A stretch of 64,000 nucleotides of DNA from Littorina saxatilis (taxonomy: Eukaryota; Mollusca; Gastropoda; Littorinimorpha; Littorinidae), in contig NC_090250.1 in assembly GCF_037325665.1 (NCBI RefSeq), forward strand, positions 45,114,829 through 45,178,828. Reading direction: 5' to 3'. This document shows, piece by piece, positions 55,075 to 64,000 of the stretch. The position numbers and the translations under genes were made by a program. The notes under the pieces were generated by a model. That model had not been told where the DNA came from, ran no database searches, and saw only the letters and a list, made by a program, of their open reading frames with translations. Every line of letters starts with the position of its first letter. The first letter of the stretch is position 1.

Positions 55075-56004
55075 GGGGAAAGGCTCCTAATATGGACCGG
55101 CTCCTGATATGGACCACCTCCTGTTCTAACGGCACTAGAGCGCTCAAAACAATTTCATTCGCTTTATTCACCCTCTCTGGATAAGTTGCACATGTCAAAA
55201 CAGTTGCAGAAACACAAACCTCAAAACCGTTAGGCTTTTTCGCTTTTTTTCACTTTTGGCAACGTTCACTCTAAACTTGCCGCCTAAAACGGACTCGTTT
55301 CTGTCCACAGCCAAAGCTTTCATAACACAAAAATGGCTATATATGACAGCTAAGACAGTATTTGTTACATTTTAACAGTGTGTATCCCGAGTTTCTACTG
55401 CAAACAAAAAATAATAGCAAAACCTCAAAGTATGTGTGAGTCCCCTAATATGGACCACCTTCAACAAATCGAAGAAAATAAAAACTAAAGGCAATTTTAA
55501 TTAATTCATTCAGAAACTTGCTGAAAATAACCTATAACTAGCCCTCGAGATTTCAAAAAAATGTAACAAATAGTCTTCTTTTTGTGAAAGTTGATATTTT
55601 CACTTATTTTCACTCTGTTTTTGATAAGCTTCTTCAGTTTCCTGGTGTGCTTAAATAATGCTCTCATCAACCCGAAACAGCTAAATCTAAATCATATTTG
55701 AATTAGTCTGACTTGCACACTAAGTTGTATCATGTTATTTTGAAGTATAGGGGGCTTTTTACAGTGATTCCTGAAAGCCGCTTCACTGGTCTATATTGGG
55801 CGCCCCGGCTCCTAATGTGGACCATGTGATTTTTTCTGTATTTAATTTTTGCTGAAGGTCTATCAAAGCTATTTCACTCTAATTAGGCTTAACGGTTAAA
55901 CTACGAGAGAAGGACTACCAACCACAAAATGAAACTTCTTCACAAGAAAACAAGCTAGTTATCAGCAATAAACAAAAAGTGGTCCATATTAGGGGCCCTT
56001 CCCC
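55075..56004. mobile_element. 930-bp MITE with GGGGAAAGGCTCCTAATATG ends
   Basis: Left end GGGGAAAGGCTCCTAATATG and right end CATATTAGGGGCCCTTCCCC are inverted; TA (or TATGTA) lies on both sides, within a GTAT microsatellite. CCTAATATGGACC-like words recur at 55092, 55104, 55444, 55809 and, inverted, at 55981. No coding. Confidence 0.82.
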
Positions 56005-56015
56005 TATGTATGAAA

Positions 56016-57240
56016 AAGAAAAAAAGCGCGAGAAACAATATGACGTCATTAATCATCATAAAAATTCATTACACTGTGTGTCACGTGCCGTCATTCCATT
56101 CTTTCCATAAGCTTACCATCCCGAAGAAAGCAGTAACGTGCCGAAATATTGATTATAGATATATAAACGTACCTAACCTGGTTACTGGTGTGTTTTCTTT
56201 TCATTTTAATGTATGTATGTATGTACAGTATATTATGTTAGCACAGCTGTATATTTATGTGTGTGCAGAGGAAGAGGTGTGTATCAGAGCTTTCATACGG
56301 CACATCAATTAAGCTGACATGTCAAAGTCTGATCAAAACTTTTTTTTTATTCCAATATCAGAACAATCAAATACAACATAATATTGCACATGGTTTCTAC
56401 ATGTAATCCAGTTCACATGTATCTGCATATTTGGTGTGAACAGATACAGAATGAAAAACTAAACGTGTATGCTGTGCTCGTCATTCTGTTGCATTTCTTC
56501 CACAGTCAGCACTACATACTACTACAACACGATACACACTTTAAACTCAACAGGAGGTGGTAAACCAATATCTCTCAGCGTTTCATTCTTTCAACAAAAA
56601 CAATAAAACTAATGATGATTTACTAAGCACCTTTCAGATGTTGAACATCCATACATTCTTCAGGGGGAATTAATTTCTTTCACATTTGCATTCACATTAT
56701 CCAACTCACTTTTTGGGGGACAAAATGAATCTTTAACTTTACCAACTATACATGACACAAAATGTGGCCAAACAATGAGCTCTAAAGTGAGGAGAGAAGT
56801 GAAAAATAAAAATGTACAAATCACAGTTACTCTACAGGTAAAAGAGCTAGTGATCGCTGAAGCAAGGCACATCCCCCACCTACATGTATACCACCCCCCC
56901 CCCCCCCCTACCCCCCTCCCCCACTCACTCTGAATCCCTTCCCACATTCATGGACAAAACAATGCATCAACCTTGTCACAAAAACAACACGGGTTATTAA
57001 CACAAACATAATTTATAAATTATTACAGATGGACGCGTTTGCAAGATGTAGCAGAGCCAAGCTTTTTCAATGCAAAGATCCATTGTACGGCGAATTAAAA
57101 AAAATAAATAAAAAAAAAGCCAAGTTTTTTGGCTAATTTACACTGACATGGACATGGATAAGGTATATAGTCCTGTGCAGTTACCCTCATGAATATATTC
57201 GGACAGTACAATGCTACCCAATTTTTGTTCTTCTTTTTCC
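56016..57240. other. Likely distal 3' flank of the myotubularin gene
   Basis: No gene recognised; poly-C at 56888-56910. Confidence 0.45.
56346..56351 (-). terminator. Candidate poly(A) signal, minus strand
   Basis: TTTATT on plus is AATAAA on minus, about 3.4 kb after the myotubularin stop. It is followed by a genomic A run on that strand, which could instead be a retroposition scar. Confidence 0.2.
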
Positions 57241-57242
57241 TT

Positions 57243-57638
57243 CATGCGTGTGTTCAGGTATCCAAGCCCTGAGACTTTCCCTGTCAACTTGGGATCTTTG
57301 TCAAACGCATGCGTGTGTTCAGGTATCCAAGCCCTGAGACTTTCCCTGTCAACTTGGGATCTTTGTCAAACGCATGCGTGTGTTCAGGTATCCAAGCCCT
57401 GAGACTTTCCCTGTCAACTTGGGATCTTTGTCAAACGCATGCATGTGTTCAGGTATCCAAGCCCTGAGACTTTCCCTGTCAACTAGGGATCTTTGTCAAA
57501 CGCATGCGTGTGTTCAGGTATCCAAGCCCTGAGACTTTCCCTGTCAACTTGGGATCTTTGTCAAACGCATGCGTGTGTTCAGGTATCCAAGCCCTGAGAC
57601 TTTCCCTGTCAACTTGGGATCTTTGTCAAACGCATGTG
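57243..57638 (+). repeat. Six-copy 65-bp minisatellite
   Basis: CATGCGTGTGTTCAGGTATC... starts at 57243, 57308, 57373, 57438, 57503 and 57568; units are nearly identical. It ends against a tRNA-derived SINE head. Confidence 0.95.
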
Positions 57639-57797
57639 TGCACAAGGAGATGTCCGGACGCCAAGGAGAGTCTACACGAAAGTAGACTCTGGGAAATAAA
57701 TCCCTTGCGGAATGTCGGGGTTGAAACCCATGCCAATGACGATTAATTGGTTTCAAATGCCAGCGCCGCTTAGCACTACTGAATGAGCTATCTCTCT
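57639..57797 (-). mobile_element. SINE head fragment
   Basis: On the minus strand, AGATAGCTCATTCAGTAG (A-box-like) and a GGGTTTCAACCCCGA B-box-like stretch are followed by GATTTATTTCCCAGAGTC, related to the 37007-37383 SINE. Confidence 0.7.
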
Positions 57798-58255
57798 GCC
57801 AAGTAGAGCGTGTGCATCAAATTACCATGAAAACTAAACGTTGTTCTGAGAGAAAAAACCCACATAATTTGCATATTGTGACCTGGAAGCTGAGACTCTC
57901 TGGGTGAAGCAGAATTAAAAACAAAATTGTGCTTTGTATGATAAAGCTTAACATCCCATGCATTGTACATTAGTATCGGTACACATACAAACAACTGTGA
58001 TTAAATAAGAGCATTCTAATATAATAAGATAAGCGCAGCGTACAGAAATGCTACTCAATTCTTTACTTGTGTAAATATGAATATAAACACATATTAAGTA
58101 AGACTTGTATCATCTTAACCAAAACAAAAACATGTACGTGTACACAAACACACTGACATCAAGAAACCTATAACATTTAAACAGAATCACAGTAAACTCA
58201 TACCTTAGCAGATTTCAGGACCGAGCAATTTCCAGTACATGTACTTCCTTATCCC
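57798..58255. other. No gene recognised
   Basis: Unassigned AT-rich sequence. Confidence 0.5.
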
Positions 58256-58418
58256 AATGCTGGAACATGTAGGACTCGGAGGTGGGACATGGATACCATA
58301 TCTCAGACAACACATAAAGTTGACAAATGTTTGTCCCAGCCTGGATTCAAACCCGTGAACGAAGGATCACAAGTTAGTCCAGTGCTCTACCAAATGAGCT
58401 AACAAGCCCCCCAACCTG
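58256..58418 (-). mobile_element. tRNA-derived SINE, truncated
   Basis: Minus strand reads GGGGGGCTTGTTAGCTCATT TGG, a B box GGGTTTGAATCCAGGC, and GGTATCCATGTCCCACC of the 13417-13735 family. Confidence 0.82.
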
Positions 58419-59812
58419 CTTTATAACCAGCTCAGTGCTGGTCCCTGACCTAGAACATATCAAGAAGTGACTGCCTGGTCCATAAACCCAACGAAAAGAA
58501 AACCGTTCCACTGGTCAAAGCATAGAATTTCTTTAAAAAAAAGTAAAAGAAAAGAAAAACATAAACAAGTATGCTCAATCAGCTGTGTGTGGTTATTTCA
58601 TTCTTGACAAAAGTTAAACATAAAAACAATGGGATAATGAATACAATGAGTCAAAGGAAAAAGAATGTATAAAAGGCTGTACAGTACCAGTAAGAATATA
58701 CAGCAGTCTCCACTCTACAGTTAAATGCTTCGTGAAATACAGTGACAAAGAAGTCCTCACATGATTCTGATAATCTCTGACTGAGAATGCCATTCAAGTC
58801 CACAACACATGAGGAACATGAAATGGAAACCAGTACACACTGAACAGTATGTTATTTACAAGTTAGAGTAACACAAAGCACAAATAAGCGGGGCTGACTA
58901 TGAGAATTATTCCACAATGACATAGTAATAACTATGATAAATATCGGTGACACACTAGATTCTGCTGGGTCTGGTAATTTCTGATTAGAAACATCAGTTC
59001 ATGCACGACAGATGACCACTGTGATTCTCGAAGAAGAAAGAGTGTAGACTGGGTACTTGGCACCAGTTTCAGGGCCGTTTTCTGCCCAACAATTCGAATT
59101 ATACCCCGATGTGCTGATATGGACGAGGAAGCAGAGATGTTGCCGAGTTTTATTTCCGTTTGCTAAATTTGCAAAATGGGCAATGAAAGCTATTTAAAAT
59201 TAAGTTCTGGTGTTCTACTGACTTCCTTGGCCAAATTAAGGAACTATGTACCTGCGGAAGGTTCACATATGTCTGTAGAGCAATTTTTCCATATAATATC
59301 CTACATTTTGACAGGTGAAGGAAAAAAAATCATGAACTCAAAAGAAAAAAAAGAGAACAGGCTCCTTCTTTTCAATGAACGATACACATTGAATTGTCAG
59401 ATAATCACACAAACATCCACAGAGCTGACAAGAATATGAATATGGTACAAACATGTCTACAAGCCAGTCCTTTTTCGAAATAATTATACATCCTGACAGA
59501 CGAAGAATGTGTAAAGTTTATACTGGGAAAGGCTGCAGATTGGTGCAAGCAAAGAATGGTCAAGTCTGAGAATGACACAAACATCCACGGAGCTCAGAAG
59601 AATATGAAAAATGTACAAATATGTCCACAGGCCACGTCTCTCCACTCCATTTAAGACATTGACAGAGGAAGACGTGCGCAGAGGGGAGAGCTGCATGGTC
59701 GGTGAGAGCTAAGATGAGCACAGCCAGAAAGGGACACAATCATCCAAGGAACTCAGATGGAAAACAAATAAATCAATGAATATCTTCTCAGGCCAGTTCT
59801 TCTCACACAATC
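58419..59812 (-). other. Probable 3' UTR of the myotubularin gene
   Basis: Lies downstream of the stop on the minus strand. ACAAACATCCACRGAGCTCA words recur at about 59408, 59578 and (diverged) 59740, each followed by a GAAGA..TGCG phrase, so an old tandem repeat is present here. No coding. Confidence 0.4.
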
Positions 59813-59965
59813 CTAGACGTTGACAGGTGAAGACATGCGGGGAGGGGAGGGCTGGAGGTTGGTGCGAGCGTGTTTGTTGGCCAGTTCTTTCTGAAGCTCC
59901 TGTACTCGACGCTGCAGTTGGGCCTTCAGTACCAGCAGTTCACGGTTTCTCAGGTGAATGGGCTC
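59813..59965 (-). CDS. Myotubularin last coding exon
   Basis: Acceptor TCTGTCCTCAG, phase 0; 50 residues EPIHLRNRELLVLKAQLQRR through RMSSPVNV, then TAG. Confidence 0.88.
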   Translation of the reverse strand, partial: EPIHLRNRELLVLKAQLQRRVQELQKELANKHARTNLQPSPPRMSSPVNV

Positions 59966-60174
59966 CTGAGGACAGATTTTTTTTTCACAGAAATGTCAGC
60001 ATTTGACAATGCAGCAAGCTGACTGACAAGTTTTCTAAATGTAAAATCAAACCGTCACAATTTAACAATCGCAAGCTTCTGTGAACTAACACATCTTGCT
60101 TGATTGTTTGCTGACACACACACACACACGCGCGCGCACACATGCATTCACAAACACGCAGACACACACTTGCA

Positions 60175-60228
<54 letters not shown>

Positions 60229-61417
60229 CACACGAACATCTATGTGATTAAATTCATTCTATCTAACTCTTCAATTTCCCAAGCAAGACTGGGACAAAGG
60301 ATCAAAAGCTCAAACATTGAGCAGCAGAAACATGAAAGGATATTAACCCAACTGAAGGTCTGTTACCAGAGGTAATATAAAGATTTGTCTCCCTTTGACC
60401 AATTAAATACACAAACAGTTCTGTCTATGAGCTCATGATCAAACCTTCGCCCTTCATCGTGCTGATGGCACATCCCTTCAGAATATAACCTGAACCACAT
60501 AACCAAATCTAACAAATCAAATAACCACAAAAGCGCTATTGAAGGTACCAGCTTATCTACATAAACGATCATGTTCACTGCCACATATCTGTCCAGGCTT
60601 GTACACAGAATAAGAGCATCCGTTCACTTGAACACACCACAAAGTAACAGACAGATCTACCTTCTTCTTCTTTGTTCATGGGCTTAGACTCCCACTTTCA
60701 CTCATGTTTTTAGCACGAGTGGATTTTTACGTGTATGACCGTTTTTACCCCGCCATTCAGGCAGCATACGCCGATTTCAGGGGAGGCATGCTGGGTATTT
60801 TTGTGTTTCTATAACCCACCGAACTCTGACATGGATTACAGGATCTTTTCCGTGCGCACTTGGTCTTGTGCTTGCATGTACACACGAAGGGGTTAAGTCA
60901 CTAGCAGGTCTGCACATAAGTTGACCTGGAAGATCAGAAAAATCTCCACTCTTAACCCACCAGGCGGCAGTGACCGGGGTTCAAACTCACGACCTCCCGA
61001 TTAGGAGGCCGACGTCTTACCACCACGCCACTGCGCCCGTCATATTAAACCGATCTATCAAGTGTCACCAAGACAATTCCACACAAACATTCCGCTTTGC
61101 ACAGGAAGCACCCTGTTGCTTGTTGGTATGTGTTTGAGGTGAAGGGTGCTCTTGTCCCAGGTAAAAGCCTGAGCAGACCTGTCGCGGTAAACATGATCGC
61201 TTACAGAGGGAGTACTGTGCCTCATTAAGATACACACCTGTGGCCTCATGCGAGGGTTCCAGCGACAGTAGTAGCCGGTCCAGAGGTGGATGCGTCTGAG
61301 GCTGGCCACCGGGAACAGGACGTGGGCGTGCACATAGGCTGCGTACAGGGGGTTGGTGAACTCCTCCAGCTGACAGTTGACAAACGACCACAGCGACTGC
61401 GTCCTTTCTTTCACTTT
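59813..61417 (-). CDS. Myotubularin (MTM1/MTMR1/MTMR2 group), last two coding exons
   Basis: Myotubularins dephosphorylate PI3P and PI(3,5)P2 at the D3 position on endosomal membranes. The 110 residues here are the end of the phosphatase domain and the coiled-coil tail. [35 protein letters not shown] and YYCRWNPRMRPQ|EPIHLRNRELL follow the vertebrate MTMR2 pattern ([58 protein letters not shown]). LKAQLQRRVQELQKELAN is the start of the coiled coil. The catalytic CX5R loop and PH-GRAM domain would be encoded beyond the right edge. The tail ends SSPVNV, a possible hydrophobic PDZ-binding end. The group is clear; which member is not decided. Confidence 0.88.
60115..60235. repeat. (CA)n microsatellite
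   Basis: In the intron between the last two myotubularin exons. Confidence 0.95.
60565..61203. mobile_element. Element with imperfect inverted ends, SINE inside
   Basis: ACGATCATGTTCACTGCCAC...AAGAGCATCC at the left and its inverse at 61137-61203 match the ends of 36092-36578. A SINE (60662-61042) occupies the centre. The right end lies only 35 bp from the myotubularin exon donor. Confidence 0.65.
60662..61042 (-). mobile_element. tRNA-derived SINE with alternative head
   Basis: Body matches 37007-37383 (GTAATCCATGTCAGAGTTCG, ACGGTCATACACGTAAAAAT). The tRNA-like head is unrelated to that copy: GGCGCAGTGGCGTGGTGGTA with a GAGTTTGAACCCCGG B box. Confidence 0.85.
61238..61417 (-). CDS. Myotubularin penultimate coding exon
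   Basis: Acceptor CTTCATGACAG, donor GTGTGT, 60 codons, phase 0 both sides: [20 protein letters not shown] through RWNPRMRPQ. The acceptor and first seven codons are repeated upstream in the intron. Confidence 0.88.
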
Positions 61418-61860
61418 CTGTCATGAAGAGAGTGATAAGGTAAGTACTTCTGCATGATGGTACAAGTTGTTTTACACCCTGTGTCCTTTCTTTCACTTTC
61501 TGTCATGAAGAGAGTGATAAGGTAAGTACTTCTGCATGATGGTACAAGTTGTTTTACGCCCTGCGTCCTTTCTTTCACTTTCTGTCATGAAGAGAGTGAT
61601 AAGGTAAGTACTTCTGCATGATGGTACAAGTTGTTTTACGCCCTGTGTCCTTTCTTTCACTTTCTGTCATGGAGAGAGTGATAAGGTAAGTACTTCTGCA
61701 TGATGGTACAAGTTGTTTTACGCCCTGTGTCCTTTCTTTCACTTTCTGTCATGTAGAGAGTGATAAGGTAAGTACTTCTGCATGATGGTACAAGTTGTTT
61801 TACGCCCTGTGTCCTTTCTTTCACTTTCTGTCATGCAGAGAGTGATAAGATTAGTACTTC
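61392..61860 (-). repeat. 82-bp tandem array carrying the exon acceptor
   Basis: GTCCTTTCTTTCACTTTCTG (plus strand) recurs at about 61400, 61483, 61565, 61647, 61730 and 61812. Each copy contains, on the minus strand, ATGACAG followed by the AAAGTGAAAGAAAGGAC start of the exon. Confidence 0.95.
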
Positions 61861-62538
61861 TGCAGTTCAGTGTATACTGCTTATATCTGTCTCTACTTTC
61901 TTACTGTGTTGCCATGAACACGGAAAATATTCAATTGTCCATTTTTGTTTGCTGATATGATAACCAATACCTCACCTTATGACAAACTTTGATATGATGA
62001 TATGATACTGGCTTTGTAGGCTAGATGCATGTTAACTAAGGCCAAGGAGCTCTCTATCAAGGAGATGCACCACAGATTTCCAGCCTGTGCTAACAAAGGC
62101 CATCATTCTGATAACAGTAACGTTAACAATACTATCATGGTTAACATGAACAAGCAGTTTTCTGATTTTGAACTTATAGGGGGACATTTTGCTTATACAA
62201 AAAGTCATTTTGGCGCTTTTTTCCCTCCCATTAGAAAAAAAAACTGCCGGATGTGCATTAAAACCTCTATTAAAACTTGACTGAAGTGAATTATCACTTT
62301 CTTGCATGTTTATCAGTTAAAAGAACTGAATGATCAACATACATTCAACAAAATACTATTCTCATTAATATAAATCAGATTAAATGAGTAAAAAGGATCT
62401 AAAACTAAAATTTTGAGTTTGTTTTTTAAAGTTCAAATTTAAAATTTGATTTTCAATGTCACACCTGCAGCATTGTCAAACGGAGACGCCCAGTAATAAT
62501 TGTGATTCTGTTTATCCAAATGCCGCACCAAGCAAATT
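61861..62538. other. Intron or intergenic, no gene recognised
   Basis: AT-rich sequence. Confidence 0.5.
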
Positions 62539-62608
62539 TCATTGCATTAAAAACAAAACAACAGAGAGAGGGAAGACACTCTGCCGATGCTTAGGTCGTG
62601 TGTGACCT

Positions 62609-62621
62609 CCAGGAAACGTAT
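62609..62621. repeat. LINE target-site duplication, left copy
   Basis: ccaggaaacgtat, identical to 63260-63272. Confidence 0.92.
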
Positions 62622-63259
62622 CTTCTTCTTCTTGGCGTTCGCAGAGGTTACACAATCAGTCCAGCACTGGTGATAAATGTTGTCGTTTTCTCCAACTCCT
62701 GTCGACTGCCGTATAGTTTGGTCTGCAAGGGAGTTGGTGACGGCCACACTTCTTTTCGTTCCTCATCTAGTAAGGGACATCGCTGTAAGATGTGTTCCGC
62801 TGTTTGGTCCTCTTGACCGCAGGCACAGGTTGGTGATGGCGCCAGCTTGAACTTTCGGTTCATGTGAGCATTGAGCCTGTTGTGGCCAGTACGCAGCCTG
62901 ATGAGGTTGACTTGCTGCTCTCTGGACATTGTGTGGTAGTCATCTCTGTTTGTCCTTGGCCTCATCAATGCCTTGATGATTGTCTTCTGCTCACTAAAGC
63001 TGACACTGTTTTCAGGTTGGTCTTCCACGGCTCCTTCTTTTGCCAGCTCATCTGCCCTTTCATTTCCTGGTATCCCACAGTGTGCTGGTATCCACTGGAG
63101 GACAACTCTTCTGGTTTGTCTGACCATCTGTAATGCTTTGGCCAGCTGTGGGAGTTTGTCGTTCTCTAGGGCCTGAAGGACTGAAAGGGCGTCCGAGAGG
63201 AAGACAACTTGGTAGCAAGGGTCTGCGGAGTCCTGAACGAAGGAGGCGGCCTGCATGAG
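62622..63259 (-). mobile_element. 5'-truncated LINE with RNase H domain
   Basis: A single open frame (62648-63256) encodes VVFLSDALSVLQAL and VLQWIPAHCGIPGNERADEL AKEGA, the RNase H motifs with catalytic Asp and His/Asp residues. A C-terminal CACGQEDQTAEHILQRC zinc motif follows. RNase H after reverse transcriptase is typical of the I/R1/jockey-type LINE groups. The tail is AAGAAGAAG. The open frame and perfect 13-bp duplication mark a young insertion. Confidence 0.9.
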
Positions 63260-63272
63260 CCAGGAAACGTAT
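63260..63272. repeat. LINE target-site duplication, right copy
   Basis: ccaggaaacgtat, identical to 62609-62621. Confidence 0.92.
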
Positions 63273-63468
63273 GAACTTCGTAGCCTTCGCTCCAGTGCCG
63301 CTCACAAATGAAGAACTTGTCAGGGTCGATCACAAAATCTTTACGTGGAGGCAGTACATTAATCCAAGTCTGTCTCTCGGCTGCATCAGTTGGAAGTTTG
63401 AACACACGGCACTTGTTGTTCTTGTTGTAGTTCCTGTTACACCCTACTATACCACACTTATTCACCAT

Positions 63469-64000
63469 TTTCTATTCATACAACATACATAAGAGATCTG
63501 TAGCAAACATCCCAGAATCCACACATCGAAAAAACACTGTTTAAGTATCCATAAATCCACAGAAAGTAATATGAATTCCAAAATGCCGCCATCAACAATA
63601 ATGCTTACTTCCGGTTCCTGATACATGAGCTACATAACAGAGTGCGCGTTTCAAACCAACAAAATCATCATGACGGTGACAAATTCTAATAAAACGTGTT
63701 TCAAAATCAGGTTTAAATGGTCTTTAAACTTCATATTAATATCGAAAATACTGATTTCAACTAAGCAAAGATTCCTCCGCGGGTCAGTCATCGCGAGACA
63801 AGTAGTACCAAATGCCGCGTGCAGCGAGCCAGCGATAAGACTGGCCTTTTCTAGCTGAGACTGGAACTGCGCAGTGCATCTCCTCTGATACAGTACTCCT
63901 TGACTAAGGCATATCTATATATATACGACTAGAGTCTGTGTGTCTGTGTGTCTATGTGTCTGTGTGTCTATGCGTCTGTGCGCGATGCACGGCCAAAGTT
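63469..64000. other. No gene recognised
   Basis: Upstream flank of the THAP frame; ends in a CTGTGTGT/CTATGTGT repeat from 63935. Confidence 0.5.

Larger units (their letters stand above)
62539..63468 (-). pseudogene. THAP-domain exon split by a LINE
   Basis: From the ATG at 63468 the frame reads MVNKCGIVGCNRNYNKNNKC R, VFKLPTDAAERQTWINVLP, DKFFICERHWSEGY and VHTFPG. It has the THAP zinc-binding C-x4-C...C-x2-H pattern with the family's conserved Pro and Trp. THAP domains bind DNA and occur in cellular regulators and P-element transposases. At 63260 a LINE interrupts. Beyond it (62621 downwards) the frame resumes GGHTRPKHRQSVF, like the RP..PPS.F end of THAP domains, and closes at 62539 unless spliced earlier. 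Removing the insert and one duplicate copy restores one reading frame, so the break is recent or polymorphic. No further domain of the host gene is visible. Confidence 0.75.

Overview
The window is animal nuclear DNA: genes broken by spliced introns, many microsatellites (GT, CT, CA), and a dense load of DNA-transposon relics, SINEs and LINE ends. The repeats suggest a marine gastropod, probably a littorinid-like caenogastropod. They include roughly 870-bp interspersed units with a built-in GT tract, SINE tails carrying a GACGTTAAACACCAAATAAAG-type motif, and repeats full of TCAAGGTCA. The species assignment is inference from remembered repeat families, not a search.

Layout. 1-10.1 kb: repeats and unassigned sequence, with a 200-base assembly gap at 1157-1356. 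10.1-25.3 kb (+): seven exons encoding the last 900 residues of a GEMIN5-like SMN-complex protein; its WD-repeat half must lie outside the window to the left. 26-37.7 kb: intergenic sequence rich in SINEs, CAGGG-ended DNA elements, a G/C-skewed minisatellite and LINE relics. 37.7-50.1 kb (-): a complete four-exon gene for a 1222-residue receptor with signal peptide, somatomedin-B-type cysteine module and a class-B-like seven-transmembrane domain. 51-59 kb: microsatellites, an internally deleted Tc1-like transposon, a 930-bp MITE and a 65-bp minisatellite. 59.8-61.4 kb (-): the last two coding exons of a myotubularin (MTM1/MTMR1/MTMR2 group). 62.5-63.5 kb (-): a THAP zinc-finger exon split by a 5'-truncated LINE that is flanked by a 13-bp target-site duplication.

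All splice joins proposed for the three genes agree in phase. The genes are unrelated in function (RNP assembly/translation, cell-surface signalling, phosphoinositide dephosphorylation), so there is no operon-like logic here.

The most unusual signal is recurrent. In at least four places, three in GEMIN5 and one in the myotubularin gene, the edge of an exon (last or first codons plus splice site, or final codons plus stop) is the seed of a decaying tandem array running into the neighbouring intron or 3' flank. Other points of interest: a receptor exon bracketed by inverted copies of one repeat; a family of CAGGG-ended elements with 5-7 bp rather than 8 bp target duplications; an in-frame internally deleted Tc1 transposase joining its DNA-binding head to its C-terminal tail; a perfect 46-bp hairpin in a GEMIN5 intron; and an intronic repeat with seven exact TCAAGGTCA sites. 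I saw no retrovirus-like, Polinton-like or toxin-like remains.
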